Positions 30,163-42,278 of a DNA stretch of 64,000 nt are shown here, piece after piece. Below the pieces are notes generated by a model. It was not told the origin of the DNA. It did no database searches and saw only the letters and a program-made list of their open reading frames with translations. The stretch is from Cladopsammia gracilis. Lineage: Eukaryota; Cnidaria; Anthozoa; Scleractinia; Dendrophylliidae. Location of the stretch: the NCBI GenBank assembly GCA_022457155.1, contig JAJGOT010000030.1, positions 2,323,501 through 2,387,500 of the forward strand, written 5' to 3'. Made by a program: the position numbers and the translations under genes. The stretch's first letter is position 1, and the number at the start of each line of letters is the position of its first letter.

Positions 30163-33100
30163 TAGCGTCTTGCCAACGTCTCCTAAGTAACTAAAAATAC
30201 CAAACAGCGGTGGCCAATTACGAGTACGCAATTTTGTAATGACTGATGAGGTTAAATGTGATGAATATGATAATTGTATACTAATACCGTATGATAATTG
30301 TATGTGTAACTATCCAACCTCTCTTAAGTGACTAAGAGGTATAAATCAACTTAAGTCTGGTTACCTCAAGGAAGTACTGAAGATCCCTAATCAATTTTAT
30401 CAGGAGGGAATATGCTATCGATGTGTCAGAATAATATAAAATAGTTATTTTATTTTCATTCATTTTATTTCACATCCAGAATTTTTGTCACAGTAGCCGC
30501 TGCTCTGGAAAGAATTCCCTGTGTCAAGTAGGGTTTACAGACAAAGGATACAGATGCGTCTGCCGTGAGGGTTATAAAGGAGAACTGTGCTATGAAGCCG
30601 GTAACTGATTTTAAGCAAATATCCACGCTGGATAATGATAAATAAAGGCGATATCGAATGCGATATGGCCTATAGGTATAAGACGAAGTTTATCAAGGTT
30701 CATCGCCACACAGAACGCAACTTAAACGCAATTAATATATTTATAATTTGGACATCTTCTTCTGTTATGAAATAGGTGTGAATGAAATGAACTAAACTGA
30801 ACTTGAATTGAACTTGAACGAAATAGTCAATGGTCACAAATAGCTAGGAACGTTTGGTTTTGGCCAGAAAATTGGAAAGAGTCTACGAGCAGAGATCGAG
30901 GTCTCAACTGATAAACAGTTAGTGTAAAATAGGTTTTAGGTTTGAGTTCTTTTAAGTACACCTGGCCATGGCCCATGCAGTTAATGCTTTTAGGCATTCT
31001 CAAGCATGTTAAGGCATGGTTCGTCCCTTGGTGTAGACCCCCCGCGAATTAAATTCATTTTCGATCCTTTTGGAAGTAAATTAAATGTTTTTTAGCCCTA
31101 ACAATCACAAAAAGTATACATCAAACTGGATTTAGCGTTCTTAAATTCCTTAAGGTTTGATTATTGTGGTCACCTGTCTGATGACGTCATAATTTGGACA
31201 AAAAGGAAACTTCAAATGGGGTGAGGATGGTTAACTTTGGCTAAGAGAAAATCATATGCAATTTTTTGCCTTTATGCATAAGGACTAACCCTGGCCGGAA
31301 TGGACAATATTTGTATTTTATTAACAAGATATTAAGAGACAAAATATGTTACGTGACCTCTTTTACGAAATAACCTTTTAACTGTAAATCATAGTCAACC
31401 ATTCCTGCCAGATTCATATAAGGAAGAACCATACAAATACATTAACAGTTCAATTTATATCCATCATATGTCATCTCGGCACCCCGTTTTCAATTTTCTT
31501 TTTACTCATGTGCGAAGCGGCAGGAGGTAAGGTTTCGGCTCCGTTTTTCTTGTTATTATTTTTATTACTCATGCGCGAAGCGGCATGAGGTAAGGTTTCG
31601 GCTCCGTTTTTCTTGTTATTATTTTTTTTTTCACGATTTTGCATGCAAATTTACGCACACATATCTTAAATACACTTCCGGTTCATAGCTTTGCCACTAC
31701 ACTTCCTGTTTAGTGACTTCCGGCTACTCTCACTTCCGGTGAAAGAGCGTTACTCAAGTGTCACGACAGCGTCTCCTACAACCCTACTTACATTAGCAAT
31801 GTTCATGTTTGGTATATATAAGACATAGAAGAATCATTCCCTTCATTGTGGTACAGCCTTCATTTCCAAAACAATCAATAGTAAACAACGTGGTTTGCAG
31901 GAACGATGACTGAATGAAAGGAGTACTCTTCGCCATGTCGGACATCTTCTTATCATCTTCTTATCTTCTTATCATCTCATCTTCTCATCTTCTTATCTTA
32001 TCATCTTCTTAACTTACTTACGCATGCGCATGAGTATAGGCTGCTAGGAGCCTGTTGTTATTTTTATTTTTTGTGTCACGATTTTGCATGCAAATTTATG
32101 CACGCATATTTTAAATTGTGCACTTCCGGTTCATGTCTTCGCCATTTACACTTCCTGTTTAGTGACTTCCGGCTACTGTCACTTCCGGTAAAAGAGCGTT
32201 ACTTACGTGTCACGATAGCATCTCCTACAACCCTACATACATTACTATGTTCACGTTTGGTATATGTAAGACTTAGAAGAATCACTGGCTTCATAGTGGT
32301 ACAGCCTTCATTTCCAAAACATTCAATAGCAAACAACGTGGTTTGCAGGAACGATGACTGAATGAATGGAGTAACTTATCTCCAGGTCGGACATCTTCTT
32401 ATCATGTTTAAAATATATCATAAAATTTTCTTACGCATGCGCATGAGTAAAGGCTGCTTGGAGCCTCTTGTTGTGTATTAAAACAATGATAACAAGTCAC
32501 GTGATGCTAATATTTGACATTTAAAGTAAACAGTGGTTTAAGGTTATCAAGTTTTATCCTGCTGCTAAGTTTGAGCCTGTTTTGGTAAATGTATTTTCCG
32601 CTGGTATTCCAAGTAATTTATGCTACTTGTTAAGCTTTATCACCTGCCGCACCCTCTATTGTGTATTATACACGTCCTATTGGTCAGCTTTCCAGTACTT
32701 ATAGACCTTGGCCTATTCATGAATTTCATTCACGCTTGCGGTTCCACACAGTTTACACATCCCTTTACCCCATCTTCGGACTAATGCCTAGCGATCAGAG
32801 GCAATCTGATGGATCTTCCGTTCCGGCAGAAACAGGCCAAACGAGCGACGAACGCGGAGGCAACTCGCGAAATGTTGATCAAGTATTTTCCACGTTCAAG
32901 GGCTATCTCGAGCAGAAATTGGAAGATAAAGAGAAGCAGGTCGTTCAAAAGAGTAGGATGGATAAAGAAATAGTGCAGTTGAAGTACAAGGGCGTTCGAG
33001 CTGAACACTGAATTAGACTCCATCCTTGAAAGTATTCAAATCGAGAGCGAACGCGGGGAGCCTAATTTGGCTTGTATAAAGACTCTTTCCCAAGAAGCCA

Positions 33101-36100
33101 GGCAGCGTATCTACAAACGGCAGAAGCTGATAAAGGTCGCAGTTAAAAGTAAGGACGGTTGGCAAGTGGTAGCGGAATACGAGTCAAACGAACTGGCATC
33201 CGGCTCAGAAGATGAATAGCGGCTTAAGAAGGCCAGAGAAGCGGCGAGTCGTAAAAGGCGACAGAGAGATCAACGTGCGAGCGACCGCGGAAAGAAAGCA
33301 AGTTTTTCTACGCGCGCTGACAATCAGCTTTCTCGTGGTAAGAAAAAGCGCCTTTCATTTTACTTTGTGAATTCACATGTGCTGGATTCGCTTGCGTATC
33401 CTACCATACTTTGTGTCTGGTGATTGATATTACGGTAATTGAAGGGTAAAATGATTTACGTTCGTTTGAGCGCAGCGAATTAGAACGTAAATCACCTCAA
33501 AGTTACGATCGTTTTCAGATTTTATGCAAATTACGCTCTGAACCATGCCTTTAACATGCTTGAGTTGGGACGTCTTCTTTCAGTCTGATGAACGAGTCAA
33601 ATCTGGAGACAAAGCACTAGGATGACACTACTTTTTTTCTTTAACTAAGTTTGAATAAACAAGACAACTAAAGCCTGATTTCCATATGATCGCTACGGTC
33701 GCCGAAAAAGGAGACCGGCGATCGTAGCGATCATATGAAAACCACTCTGTTCGGCGATCGCAGCGATCGTATCGATCGTAACGATCGCAGTGATCGCGAT
33801 CGCTGGGCTAGAAACAATTCTATCTCAGCGATCGTAGCGATCGTAACGATCATATGGAAGTCACTTTCATCGATCGTGGCGATTGTAACGATCGAAACTA
33901 TCCCACAAAGCATTGCAGTATCGCTTTATGTATCCCAGAGTCTTCCTGTGTTTTTCCACGAGCGATCCTGTGCATGGGCGATCGTAAAGATCACATGGAA
34001 ACCAACACGATCGCTTCGATCGTTACGATCGCTATGATCGCGGTCTCGCTTTTCGGCGATCGTAGCGATCGCAGCGATTGTAGCGATCATATGGAAACCA
34101 GGCTTAAAAGCCTCGATCTGAATAGCAATATGCGACTGCAGACATCAGTTTCCATGGCGATTCAGCCTGATGGTCAATTAACTGAAATCGCTTTATATTA
34201 ATTACTTTCTTTTCTTTTCCAGTTTATAAGGACTGTGCTGAACTCTACAACGCCGGTCATCGAATCAGTGGTGTTTACCCGATCGACCCCGACAATGGCG
34301 GTGCCTTTGATGTGTATTGTGACCAAAAAACAGACGGTGGGGGGTGGACAGTATTCCAAAAGAGACTGGACGGCTCGGTTGATTTCTACCTCGGTTGGGA
34401 CGACTACAAACGAGGCTTCGGAAACCTGAATGGTGAATTTTGGCTTGGACTAGATAAGATTCACCGCTTGACTAAAGAACAAAGCAGGCTTCGGGTGGAT
34501 CTTGAAGACACGACCGGAGAAACAGCTAACGCCGATTACAACTTGTTCAGTGTTGACAGTGAAAGCAACAATTACATACTGAGTCTGGGAACGTACTCTG
34601 GTGAGTGTATTGATGCGTCACGTGCATCAGCTCTACACTCTACACTCTGTACTCTACACTCTACACCCTACACCCTACACTCCACACTCCACACTCCACA
34701 CTCGTACTATACGCTCAGGTAAACGTCCGATGCAAAACCCTTCAAATCGCTAAAATTCGCCGTTTTCAGCTACAAGAATGACATCACACAACATTTCAAG
34801 TAAAAATACGTTTAGTTTGATCTTTTATGTAAATATCCATCGCAGTATATTACGATAAGTGAACCTTTTCGAAATTCCCATACATTTCCTCTAAATTTAA
34901 AAATACGAACAACGGTCACACAGTTTGTGTGGACGCCCTGTGGACAAGGGAGGCAACACGCCGCCGACGACCGCTGTGGGTCGCTACTTCAACCGGAATT
35001 GTCACAAAATTTGAAAAATTCTTACCTTTTTTCACCGGCCTCCGATTAACTACATATTTCCCCATGTCATGCCCGAGTTTGGGATTCATTCGTCAAATTT
35101 CCTCCGGGAAAAGCCAAGCTTAAGTCCTCTAAATAGGTTTCAAACTATGATCTGTAGTTTTGTCAGCGACCAAAGGAATTCTAAACATGCGGTTCATTTT
35201 AAATCAGCCAATCAACGCTTCGCGACCGTTGCGAAGCGCAACGAAGCGCAACGGTCGCGAAGTAAACGGTAACAGTAAACTCGCCAGAGAAGGGTTTCTA
35301 CGGTTCGGAGTGGCAAAAAAACACCACGCGTGACTGAATCAACATTTCCTTGAAACTTTATTTCAACATAAAGGTAAAAGGCGACTTTAATATCTCCACT
35401 AAAATTTCAACCGATCATGTCGCGTGAAGTCTCGCAAGTTCCAAACAGCAAACACAACACAAACAGAATGTGGTAGATTCTGCATGTACCGGTCACATAT
35501 TACGTAAAACAAAAGGAACAAAGAACGACAATTATACAAATGCAAAACAAGACCAAAAATACAATACCTCACAAACAATAGAAGACAATGAGTGGTTCAT
35601 GGATACCAGTACATGCAGAAAGACCCCAGAATGTGGTCTGTCTGTGGGTACATGTATGTTGTCAGGATAGTATCCGCTGACCAGACAAACATAAACCATA
35701 CCATATGCACGGCTGTAAAATGACGTGTGTTTGTTTTTATACCGACAACACTCGCGTGGCAAGTCTAGTTTAACTATACTAATACATTTTTTGTTCTTTG
35801 TTTCTTTGTTTCTTTTTATAAAACGAAATAGTATGTTTTTAATTTGTGTTTCTTGCATATGATTATCCGGGTTATGAGGAGTTGCCACACCAAATAATTT
35901 TGAGAGTGATGTTGATTTCTTCGATATTGACATATCAGTGTTGAATACTGAACATGTGATATATTATATTATCATTTTAAATGAAATAGCTGTAGCATTT
36001 ACCAGAAGCTTTATTCCACTAAGGAATCTTATATAAATGAAGGTATAAAACTATGTTTAGCTCTCGAATTGGAGGTTTGTCTTTTGTCTTTTTAACGTAA

Positions 36101-36415
36101 CACTAAAAATGGTGACACAACTCTGTTTTTGTTATATTTGTAGGAACTGCTGGTGAGTCGCTTTCATATCATCGTGGCATGGCGTTCACCACCAAAGATC
36201 GAGATAATGACAAAGATTCCGGAAGAAACTGTGCCACGACATACAAGGGAGCCTGGTGGTACAAAAAATGCCACTACTCCAACCTGAATGGTCTCTATCA
36301 TCACGGCCAGCACTCTTCATATGCTGACGGTGTGATCTGGGTCACATGGAAGAGTAATTACTACTCTGTTAAACGAGATGAAATGAAAGTCAAACTATTG
36401 GATGCCTTGAACTAA
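26867..36415 (+). CDS. Copy C: PAN-EGF-FReD secreted lectin-like protein
   Basis: The best intact member. Exons 26867-26936 (signal peptide), 29128-29393 (PAN/apple), 30480-30600 (EGF), 34223-34600 (FReD first half), 36144-36415 (FReD second half). They total 1107 nt, 368 aa, all frames continuous. The signal core is [14 protein letters not shown]. The PAN-like module has four cysteines (GSC, VKC, PNC, RTC). The EGF module has six cysteines in standard order, ending GYKGELC. The FReD has the DRDND calcium loop and [13 protein letters not shown] pocket segment. Fibrinogen-related lectins usually recognise sugars or acetylated surfaces; a role in recognising microbes or symbionts is inference. 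The EGF exon has one extra codon (GCC) next to its donor. Confidence 0.9.
27050..27240 (+). pseudogene. Old LINE C-terminal fragment in copy C intron 1
   Basis: Degenerate counterpart of 38690-38969. The block AACATTGAATTTGTTGGTTC is shared and several codons are lost. Its presence in both C and D shows that the insertion predates their duplication. Confidence 0.5.
27860..28560. repeat. Dispersed repeat Z, copy in intron 1 of C
   Basis: Aligns with 61440-62040 over several hundred bases, with shared blocks TTTCCTCTGTGGCAGT, CTGAATTTCTTCTTGAAGCC and CCAATGAGCGCGCGGGAAAT. Part of it recurs near 40870-41040 in D. No coding signal. Confidence 0.65.
28585..28720. repeat. TTCCGAAGATT degenerate short repeat, copy C intron 1
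   Basis: Dispersed TTCCGAAGAT, TCCGAATACT and TTCCGATCAT units in near-tandem order, matched at 41060-41260 in D. Confidence 0.6.
29128..29393 (+). CDS. Copy C PAN/apple-like exon
   Basis: 266 nt, acceptor CCGCAG, donor GTATTA after GAG. It encodes [16 protein letters not shown], then the four-Cys core [19 protein letters not shown] and CELKNF. Spacing C-x3-C-x5-C fits the PAN/apple core; the class is inferred from pattern. Confidence 0.83.
29484..29718. mobile_element. CAATTG-ended MITE in copy C intron 2
   Basis: GTTTTCAATTGAGTGTCG at the left and CGACACTCAGTTGC at the right, in inverse orientation. The interior has ATTGG/CCAAT motifs shared with elements at 36556 and 52276. Confidence 0.68.
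30096..30160. repeat. (CA)n microsatellite
   Basis: About 32 CA units in intron 2. Copy A has only a few CA units at the matching place (1410-1418), so the run expanded after duplication. Confidence 0.95.
30480..30600 (+). CDS. Copy C EGF-like exon
   Basis: 121 nt, acceptor TCCAG, donor GTAACT. Six cysteines: NFC, SRC, SLC, YRC, VC, ELC. Phase 0 in, phase 1 out. No calcium-binding Asp/Asn consensus at its start is obvious. Confidence 0.87.
31500..32475. repeat. Repeat family Y, two tandem copies
   Basis: Two copies (about 31620-32045 and 32060-32470) share TTTTGCATGCAAATTTA, CACTTCCGG clusters, GGTACAGCCTTCATTTCC and the end ACGCATGCGCATGAGTA then GGAGCCT. Shorter copies sit in the tandem units at 56780-57050 and 57940-58195. 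The end motif resembles the inverse of ACTCATGCGCGAAGCGGCA near 31565, suggesting a TIR element. Confidence 0.65.
32784..33345 (+). pseudogene. Gag-like retroelement fragment (DIRS/Ngaro-like?)
   Basis: Reads [14 protein letters not shown], then [20 protein letters not shown]; after a 1-nt shift near 33000 it continues [33 protein letters not shown] and [11 protein letters not shown], a stop, then [19 protein letters not shown]. An acidic SGSEDE followed by a basic tail after a coil resembles gag-like ORFs of tyrosine-recombinase retroelements in cnidarian genomes; this is recalled similarity, not shown. Clearly broken. Confidence 0.45.
33672..34104. mobile_element. CGATCG-rich MITE
   Basis: Ends AGCCTGATTTCCATATGATC and GATCATATGGAAACCAGGCT are inverted, with TSD TAA (33669-33671 and 34105-34107). 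Copies A and D have the empty site ACAACTAAAAAGCCT, confirming the insertion. The interior is a mosaic of CGATCGTAGCGATCG units that can pair with itself. Confidence 0.82.
34223..34600 (+). CDS. Copy C FReD exon, N-terminal half
   Basis: 378 nt, phase 1 both ends; acceptor TTCCAG, donor GTGAGT. It encodes [47 protein letters not shown] and [11 protein letters not shown]. Confidence 0.93.
35218..35262. repeat. Short perfect hairpin in copy C intron 4
   Basis: Arms CTTCGCGACCGTTGCG and its reverse complement with a 13-base spacer. CpG-rich within AT-rich sequence; possibly a transposon tip. Confidence 0.6.
36144..36415 (+). CDS. Copy C FReD terminal exon
   Basis: 272 nt, acceptor TTGTAG, stop TAA. 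It encodes [20 protein letters not shown] loop, [20 protein letters not shown] and a tail ending KVKLLDALN. From 36168 on it matches 50622 onward without a visible difference. Confidence 0.93.
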
Positions 36416-36555
36416 GTACCGTTTCGTACTTTTTTCCAGTTTTTGGTAAAACTTCAATATTTAGTCTCCTGATTTGTTGTAGCTTTTTTTCCGATCGACA
36501 CTCGGGCAACGGTTATCTTACAGATCCAAGCTGTACTCTGCGTGATAGGTGATGT

Positions 36556-36826
36556 AGCGGTTTTCAATTGAGTGTCTAACGGCAATTTCGCTATTGCTTT
36601 AGGTTTGCATTGATACGCTTAGTAATTGGCTAAAATATCTCGCGCTACTTTCTCAACCAACCAGAAGTAAAACCAAACCCAATCATGACTTACTTACGTG
36701 CGTTTTCCCGCGCTTGGCGCGGGCGACATGCATTTGCTTCAAGTTCTGATTGGTTCATTGGTTTGTCTGCGTCTGTTGCAATTGGCCAGAGTAATTACTT
36801 TGGTTTTGGTTTTACGACACTCAACC
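36556..36826. mobile_element. CAATTG-ended MITE in copy C 3' region
   Basis: GGTTTTCAATTGAGTGTC at the left, TACGACACTCAA at the right. About 270 bp with several ATTGG/CCAAT boxes. It lies between the stop and the AATAAA at 36881, so it may be in the 3'UTR. Confidence 0.68.
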
Positions 36827-36880
36827 TATTATTGGTTTCTATACCATTCACTTCATTAATTGTACAAGTTATAAGAAAAC

Positions 36881-36886
36881 AATAAA
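36881..36886 (+). promoter_or_regulatory. Poly(A) signal of copy C
   Basis: AATAAA after the conserved CATTCACTTCATT block that also precedes the signals of B and D. Confidence 0.5.
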
Positions 36887-37139
36887 AGCTGTTTGTATTA
36901 AGCAATATATAGCTACTTGTCTGTAATTCGCTGTCCCTGATTTTCAGACCTTTTAACCTGTCTCCTTAGTCACGGTCCGACTGAGACTTTCGATGCTTTA
37001 ATATATCCAATTAAATTTAGGTAAAGCAAAGTGACAATAGGTTAATTTTCAAAGCAAACTCAAGATACTTATTGAAAAAAATATAGGGAAGGAGAAAGGG
37101 GCGAAAATCCTGACCCCTTCTCCTCTTCTCCCCCTTACC

Positions 37140-37432
37140 CCCCGCCGTGGGAGTTTTTGTGCCGTGAAGTTTTTGTTTGTGCTGTTAGAGTTTTTGTTCG
37201 TGCCGTGAGATATTTTGTTCGTGCCGTGAAGTATTTGTTTGTGCCGTGAAGTTTTTGTTTGTGCCGTGAGAGTTTTGTTTGTGTCGTGAGAGTTTGTTGT
37301 GCTGTGAGAGTTTTTGTTCGTGCCGTGAGACATTTTGTTCGTGCCGTGAAATATTTGTTTGTGCCGTCAGGAAGTTTTTGTTTGTGCCGTGAGAGCTTTT
37401 GTTTGTGCCGTGAAGTTTTTGTTTGTGCCTCA
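37140..37432. repeat. Minisatellite, unit near 21 bp
   Basis: Roughly 14 units of GTTTTTGTTTGTGCCGTGAG with variants. Open frames on both strands here (poly-HGTNK on the minus strand) follow from the repeat. Confidence 0.88.
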
Positions 37433-37989
37433 AATTTTATGAGTAAATTTTCCTTTTGTATTCACAAGTATTAGAAAATTTAAATTTTACCGAGATTATC
37501 TATCCATACAAAAACACTGCGTCATGTTTACCCATGATTCGATTCTCATTAAGCACGAAGTCCTATGTATACAGTCTTTTGATTAAACGTTGTCATTGAA
37601 ATCGGTCTCATTCCTACGCGACCAGACCGAAAAGGATTATGGAGAGAAATCAATTCACATTCAATAGCTGCACATTATCAAAATACGGAACGTCCTTAAC
37701 GGAATATGTATCGAAGCGACTCTTGTCTTTGCGTAGCACGCGAAGACAAACGTAAATTTTGTTCTCCATTGTAAATGCGATAGAGAACAATGAATCAAGC
37801 ATTTTAATTCACCCATACTCCCTTTCGGTCTGGTCGCGTAGAGGTAAGACCGATCAGTGACAACGTTTAATCAAACGACTGTATATAATGACTTGACAAA
37901 ATGTTAGCACATTAAACAAGCGATAAGAGTCATCTGTAGCAAATATATATAGAAAAAGAGTGAGATAAATGGTAACTTTGCATTTTGTG

Positions 37990-38515
37990 AAAATACAGTA
38001 ACAGATGATCCACACTCAGGAAATTTGATATCGTCTCATAAGTTAGAAAAAAATTATCGTGAAAAAACAATTTTGAAAATTATACAAGCGTTTATGTCTT
38101 AGTAGTCACTGGACAATTTGGATGAATTATGAATTTCAAAATAAGTGTTAGGCCTCCACCATAAGCAATTAAAAACACAGGTATCCAGGAGAATAAGATA
38201 ATCAAACTTCAAATTTAAGAACTAATGAAAATACAACGTATGGAATTATTGTAAAACCATGCCTTAAAATCTCTTTGAAAACCTTAAATTTTTGCCCAAC
38301 TTGTTGAAAAGAAGCCTTGCAGAAATTAAAATGGACTTACTGTGAAATATTTCAGAGACCCAGATCACTATTGTCGAAATAGTCCCAGCGGTGTCATGAT
38401 TAATTAATTATTAACAACTTTACAAAAAGAAATAAATGGTATGTCATTTGGTTCATTTATAATAACAGCTTTAAGGCATGACGGAACTTCGTTGACAAAA
38501 TACGAAGGGAACTAC
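37990..38515 (+). promoter_or_regulatory. Conserved 5' flank of copy D
   Basis: Aligns with the copy C flank: CCACCATAAGCAATTAAAAA, GGTATCCAGGAGAATAAGAT, TTTGAAAACCTTAAATTTTT, GTCATGATTAATTAATTATT. Likely includes the promoter. Confidence 0.5.
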
Positions 38516-38585
38516 ATGTCATCTGTCAATGCGTTCATTTTCCTCGCGTGGATTTTATTTGGAATGGATGCATTAGAGTATGCTG
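38516..38585 (+). CDS. Copy D exon 1, signal peptide
   Basis: ATG at 38516, core [12 protein letters not shown], donor GTAAGT, phase 1 out. An in-frame upstream ATG at 38441 would hide the leader, so the later start is preferred and matches C. Confidence 0.82.
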
Positions 38586-41500
38586 GTAAGTATTGGAAGG
38601 CTTTAAAGCAAAAATTTCTTCGACCTAAAGAAGAAATTGAAAAAGAGGACCAACAACTAGGTTATCGCTGTAGATTTTATTTGACAAATTTTGCGATTTC
38701 ATCGATGCGTGACCTTTGGAACAAACGTACATAGATATGAGAAAATACTACCATACCATACCCAAAACATTGAATTTGTTGGTTCGCCCTTCGTCGTTCA
38801 TTTCATGATACAATTTTATAAATATAACGGCGCAAAGACTCCTGAAAACTCAAGAATATGTTATTGCTGTCAGACAAATGATGTTGGAAATAACTTTCAT
38901 TTTCTATTCTCCGGCAAACTTTATGATAATTTACGTTTAAAATTCTTCAATGATATGACGGAAAAATAAAATTCTATATTCTATTCTGTATTCAGTTCAT
39001 GACGCGCTTATTGTGTGGAGAAAAGCTTAACTTACATCGGCAGGAGTTAGGGAAACACTGGGATTCAGTCGTGAATGAAAAAGAAGCGCCGAAGAGTTAA
39101 TAAAATGCAGATGTATCAATTAATAACCATTTTAGAGTGATTTTACTTCATCTGTGAAACACTATCTAACAATTAGTGTGTGATAGTCAAAATTAAACAA
39201 AAGAAAACAACGGAACGATAGTCTAAAAGTGCGTACTAGTCTACTATTTCACAGATGAAGTAAAATCACTCTAAAACAGATCTCCTGTGACTGACAACTG
39301 CGCGCATGTTGCTAACTAAACAAAAAATCCGAAGAGTAATTAAAATACAGATGTGATTTATTTATAATCACTTTAAAACAGATCTCCTGGGCTGCGAACT
39401 TCATCATGTGCTAACCAAACAAAACGGTTAACGGTTAACCCCGCAGTGTATAAAGTTTTAATAACCCGCGGCTATGATATTGTTCGGCATCGTTAAAATA
39501 TGTTCCATACGGTACGGTCAAGTTCTTATCGGTCAGGTTATATCGGATGCTCAGTAATGTACTAGGTTCAATCCAATTGAAGCTACCTTTTGGAATCTAT
39601 AGGTACAGTAAAACTAACTTTACAGTTGCGGAATTACTCGCTGCGCTCGTAATTCCTCACTCTATTATCATCAAGTACAAATGCCTCTAATCCGGTATTA
39701 TGGGTGTTTCTTGGTGTTGCGGAAGCCATTGTTGGTTAGCTTTTGTGTTGTGGTGTGGGTATTGTTCAGTGTCTTTTAAATCTCTTGTTTTACGTCATTT
39801 GGTGATCACACCATCCGCAACACCAAGAAACTACCGGTATTATTTAACTTTAAAATTCCCGTGCGTGCATTAGCCCGTGGTAAAGTTCATTATCATGGGC
39901 TTATTCCTTGTACACAATTGGGTATAAGTAGGCTGCTTTTATCCTGTTTACTCCTCTTTTTCGTTTTAACGGTCGCCGTACGTCCGCTTGGCGCTTGTTT
40001 CTCTACGCCTTTCTACTTCGTGACTCAAGTTCCTCGCAACCTAGCCAATAGCTCCGGTGTCACAGATTTCTTTTACGTTACTATTAGCGACGCCGCCGCT
40101 CCCGCAGTTCCTGCAGCAACCCGGCGCTGTGGTTCGAAGGGTTAGTTTTGTCTCGTTTACTTCTGTTTGTCCTTACCGGCGTATTCAGGGATTTTTCTTT
40201 TCCCGTTTACGGTTCCTCTCGTTATTTGCCAAGTGTTTGGAGCGGTTATTTTTCATCCAGTTTGCATGTCCGCGAATTACAAGTGTGCTCGCTCCTCGTA
40301 TAGTGTCCATTGTGTTATTTCAATTTGTTGGCTACGATGTATAGCTCAGTCGTGTCTAGTGGCACCAGTTTTTGTTATTTGTGTGGCAAGTATATAAGAA
40401 ATACATAAACATAATCTTAGTTAATAAAGTTGGGAAAGTCAATAAAGTTTGTATGTATGAATGTATGTATGTATTCAAGTTTTCGAGTTTGTGGTTAATG
40501 GCTTCTGTGTAACATGTTAGGCCCAGTTCAAACGTCGAACTTCACATGTGCCGAACCTAATGCAAATGAGCAAAATCTATTGTTCTTGCTAATTTGCATT
40601 AGGTTCGGCACATGTGAAGTTCGACGTTTGAACTGGGCCTTAGCAATTTCCGAACCTGTTGTTAGCCTGTGTGGCATTTTAGTTTTGGATCACTGTTAGC
40701 CTGTGTGGCACTTTTAGTTTTAAATCACTGTTAGCCTGTGTGGCACTTTAGTTTTTGAATCGTTAGCCTGTGTGGATTTTTCGCCTGTGTGACGCCAATT
40801 TTTTCTCGCCTGTGTGGCATTCTAGTTTTTAGCCTGTATGATCCGGGTTGATCAAAGTTTCAATGCGCTCGATGTCTTTTTCTGGATTTTGAGGCCAAAT
40901 TGAACAAGATGATTTTAAGTAAAATGTTTTTGTTATGGTAAAAGATAATATCTGGATGCGCGTAGAGATGGAGTTACTCTTCGAGTGCGGTTCAACTCGA
41001 TGAACAAGAGATGGGAAATCTCCAAGCAGTCATGTATTATTACGAAGTTTAACGCAATTTTTCGAAGATTTTTCGACGATTACCGACGACTTTCGAAGTC
41101 TCCGAACACTGTTCGAAGGTATACGAACATCATCCGTCATAATTTCCGTCTTCCGAAGATTTTGGACAAGACTCCGAATACTGTTCGATGGTTGTGGCAA
41201 CGTTTCCGATCATTTTCCGATTTTTGTCTAAGATTATCGATAATGTCCGAAGATTTCCGTGGAAGATCCTAAGATGTTTCGATTGTAGCCCAACACCTTT
41301 GAGCTCATTTGACATTTAATAATTTAATAAGCATGACGTAAATTTTCACAAGCTCATGACCAAACCTACCGCGTTTTTCTGCAGTTATCGCGACAGAATA
41401 CAACCGCATCTTAATATTCAAGGAACTGATACCAGACAAAGCACTTCCGGGTCATGTGATAAGGACAGAGAAGGTGATAGACGAAGGAAGTTGCCGACTG

Positions 41501-42215
41501 AAGTGTTATTTGGAGCCAAACTGTGTGTCCATCAATGTGGGACCTGTAGACGAGGGAAAACGCACGTGCGAATTAAAAAATTTCACCGATGAAAGTCCTT
41601 CACACTCTGCTTTAGAGAAAAAGAAAGATTACATTCACTACGCTGTCGAGGTATGATATTGTTTTACATTTATAAATAATGACACTGATAATAGGGTGAT
41701 TATACTCATAATTTTTATAATGATTAGGTTTAAGGTGATTAATATGATAACTGTATACTAATACGATAATTGTTTACTAATCATACATATGCAAAGACAC
41801 TGGAAACGAACCCGCTAACCATCTGCTAAAAAGCGTACGCGAAGGCTTCTGTAAACTTTATATTATGTGTTTAGTGCCCAACACAAGTTAAGAACATCGA
41901 TTGGACAGGTGGAAGGCTTTCCCAGTCAACGTTTTGGTTGGGATGAGAATCGCATCAATGCCTATCCCAGAACTTTTTTCAACATATCTACATGTAATAT
42001 TTTGCCTTGCCGTCAAGATTTTGACAGCTTCGGAGGCTCGATTTCTCCTAGGTGACTAAAAATTCCAAGCAACGGTGGCCACTTACGAATACGGAATTTT
42101 GTGATGACTGATGAGGTTGGTTGTGATAAATATGATAACTGAATAATAATACCGTATGATAATTCAAAGGGGACAAACTTCCAATAAATGTGGCTACTAA
42201 ACATATCTGAATTTC

Positions 42216-42278
<63 letters not shown>

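Noticed and set aside
33731..34201. Frames rich in RSLRSLRS and AIVTIA
   Set aside because: They come from the CGATCG MITE units.
35532..35933. 133-codon minus-strand frame in copy C intron 4
   Set aside because: No recognisable motif, low-complexity basic stretch, no counterpart in other copies.
37049..37433. Histidine- and asparagine-rich frames on the minus strand
   Set aside because: Produced by the GTGCCGTGA minisatellite.
39861..40344. Overlapping 94-95-codon plus-strand frames with hydrophobic runs
   Set aside because: Two overlapping frames in GC-richer DNA, no domain and no splice support; listed only as an unassigned stretch.
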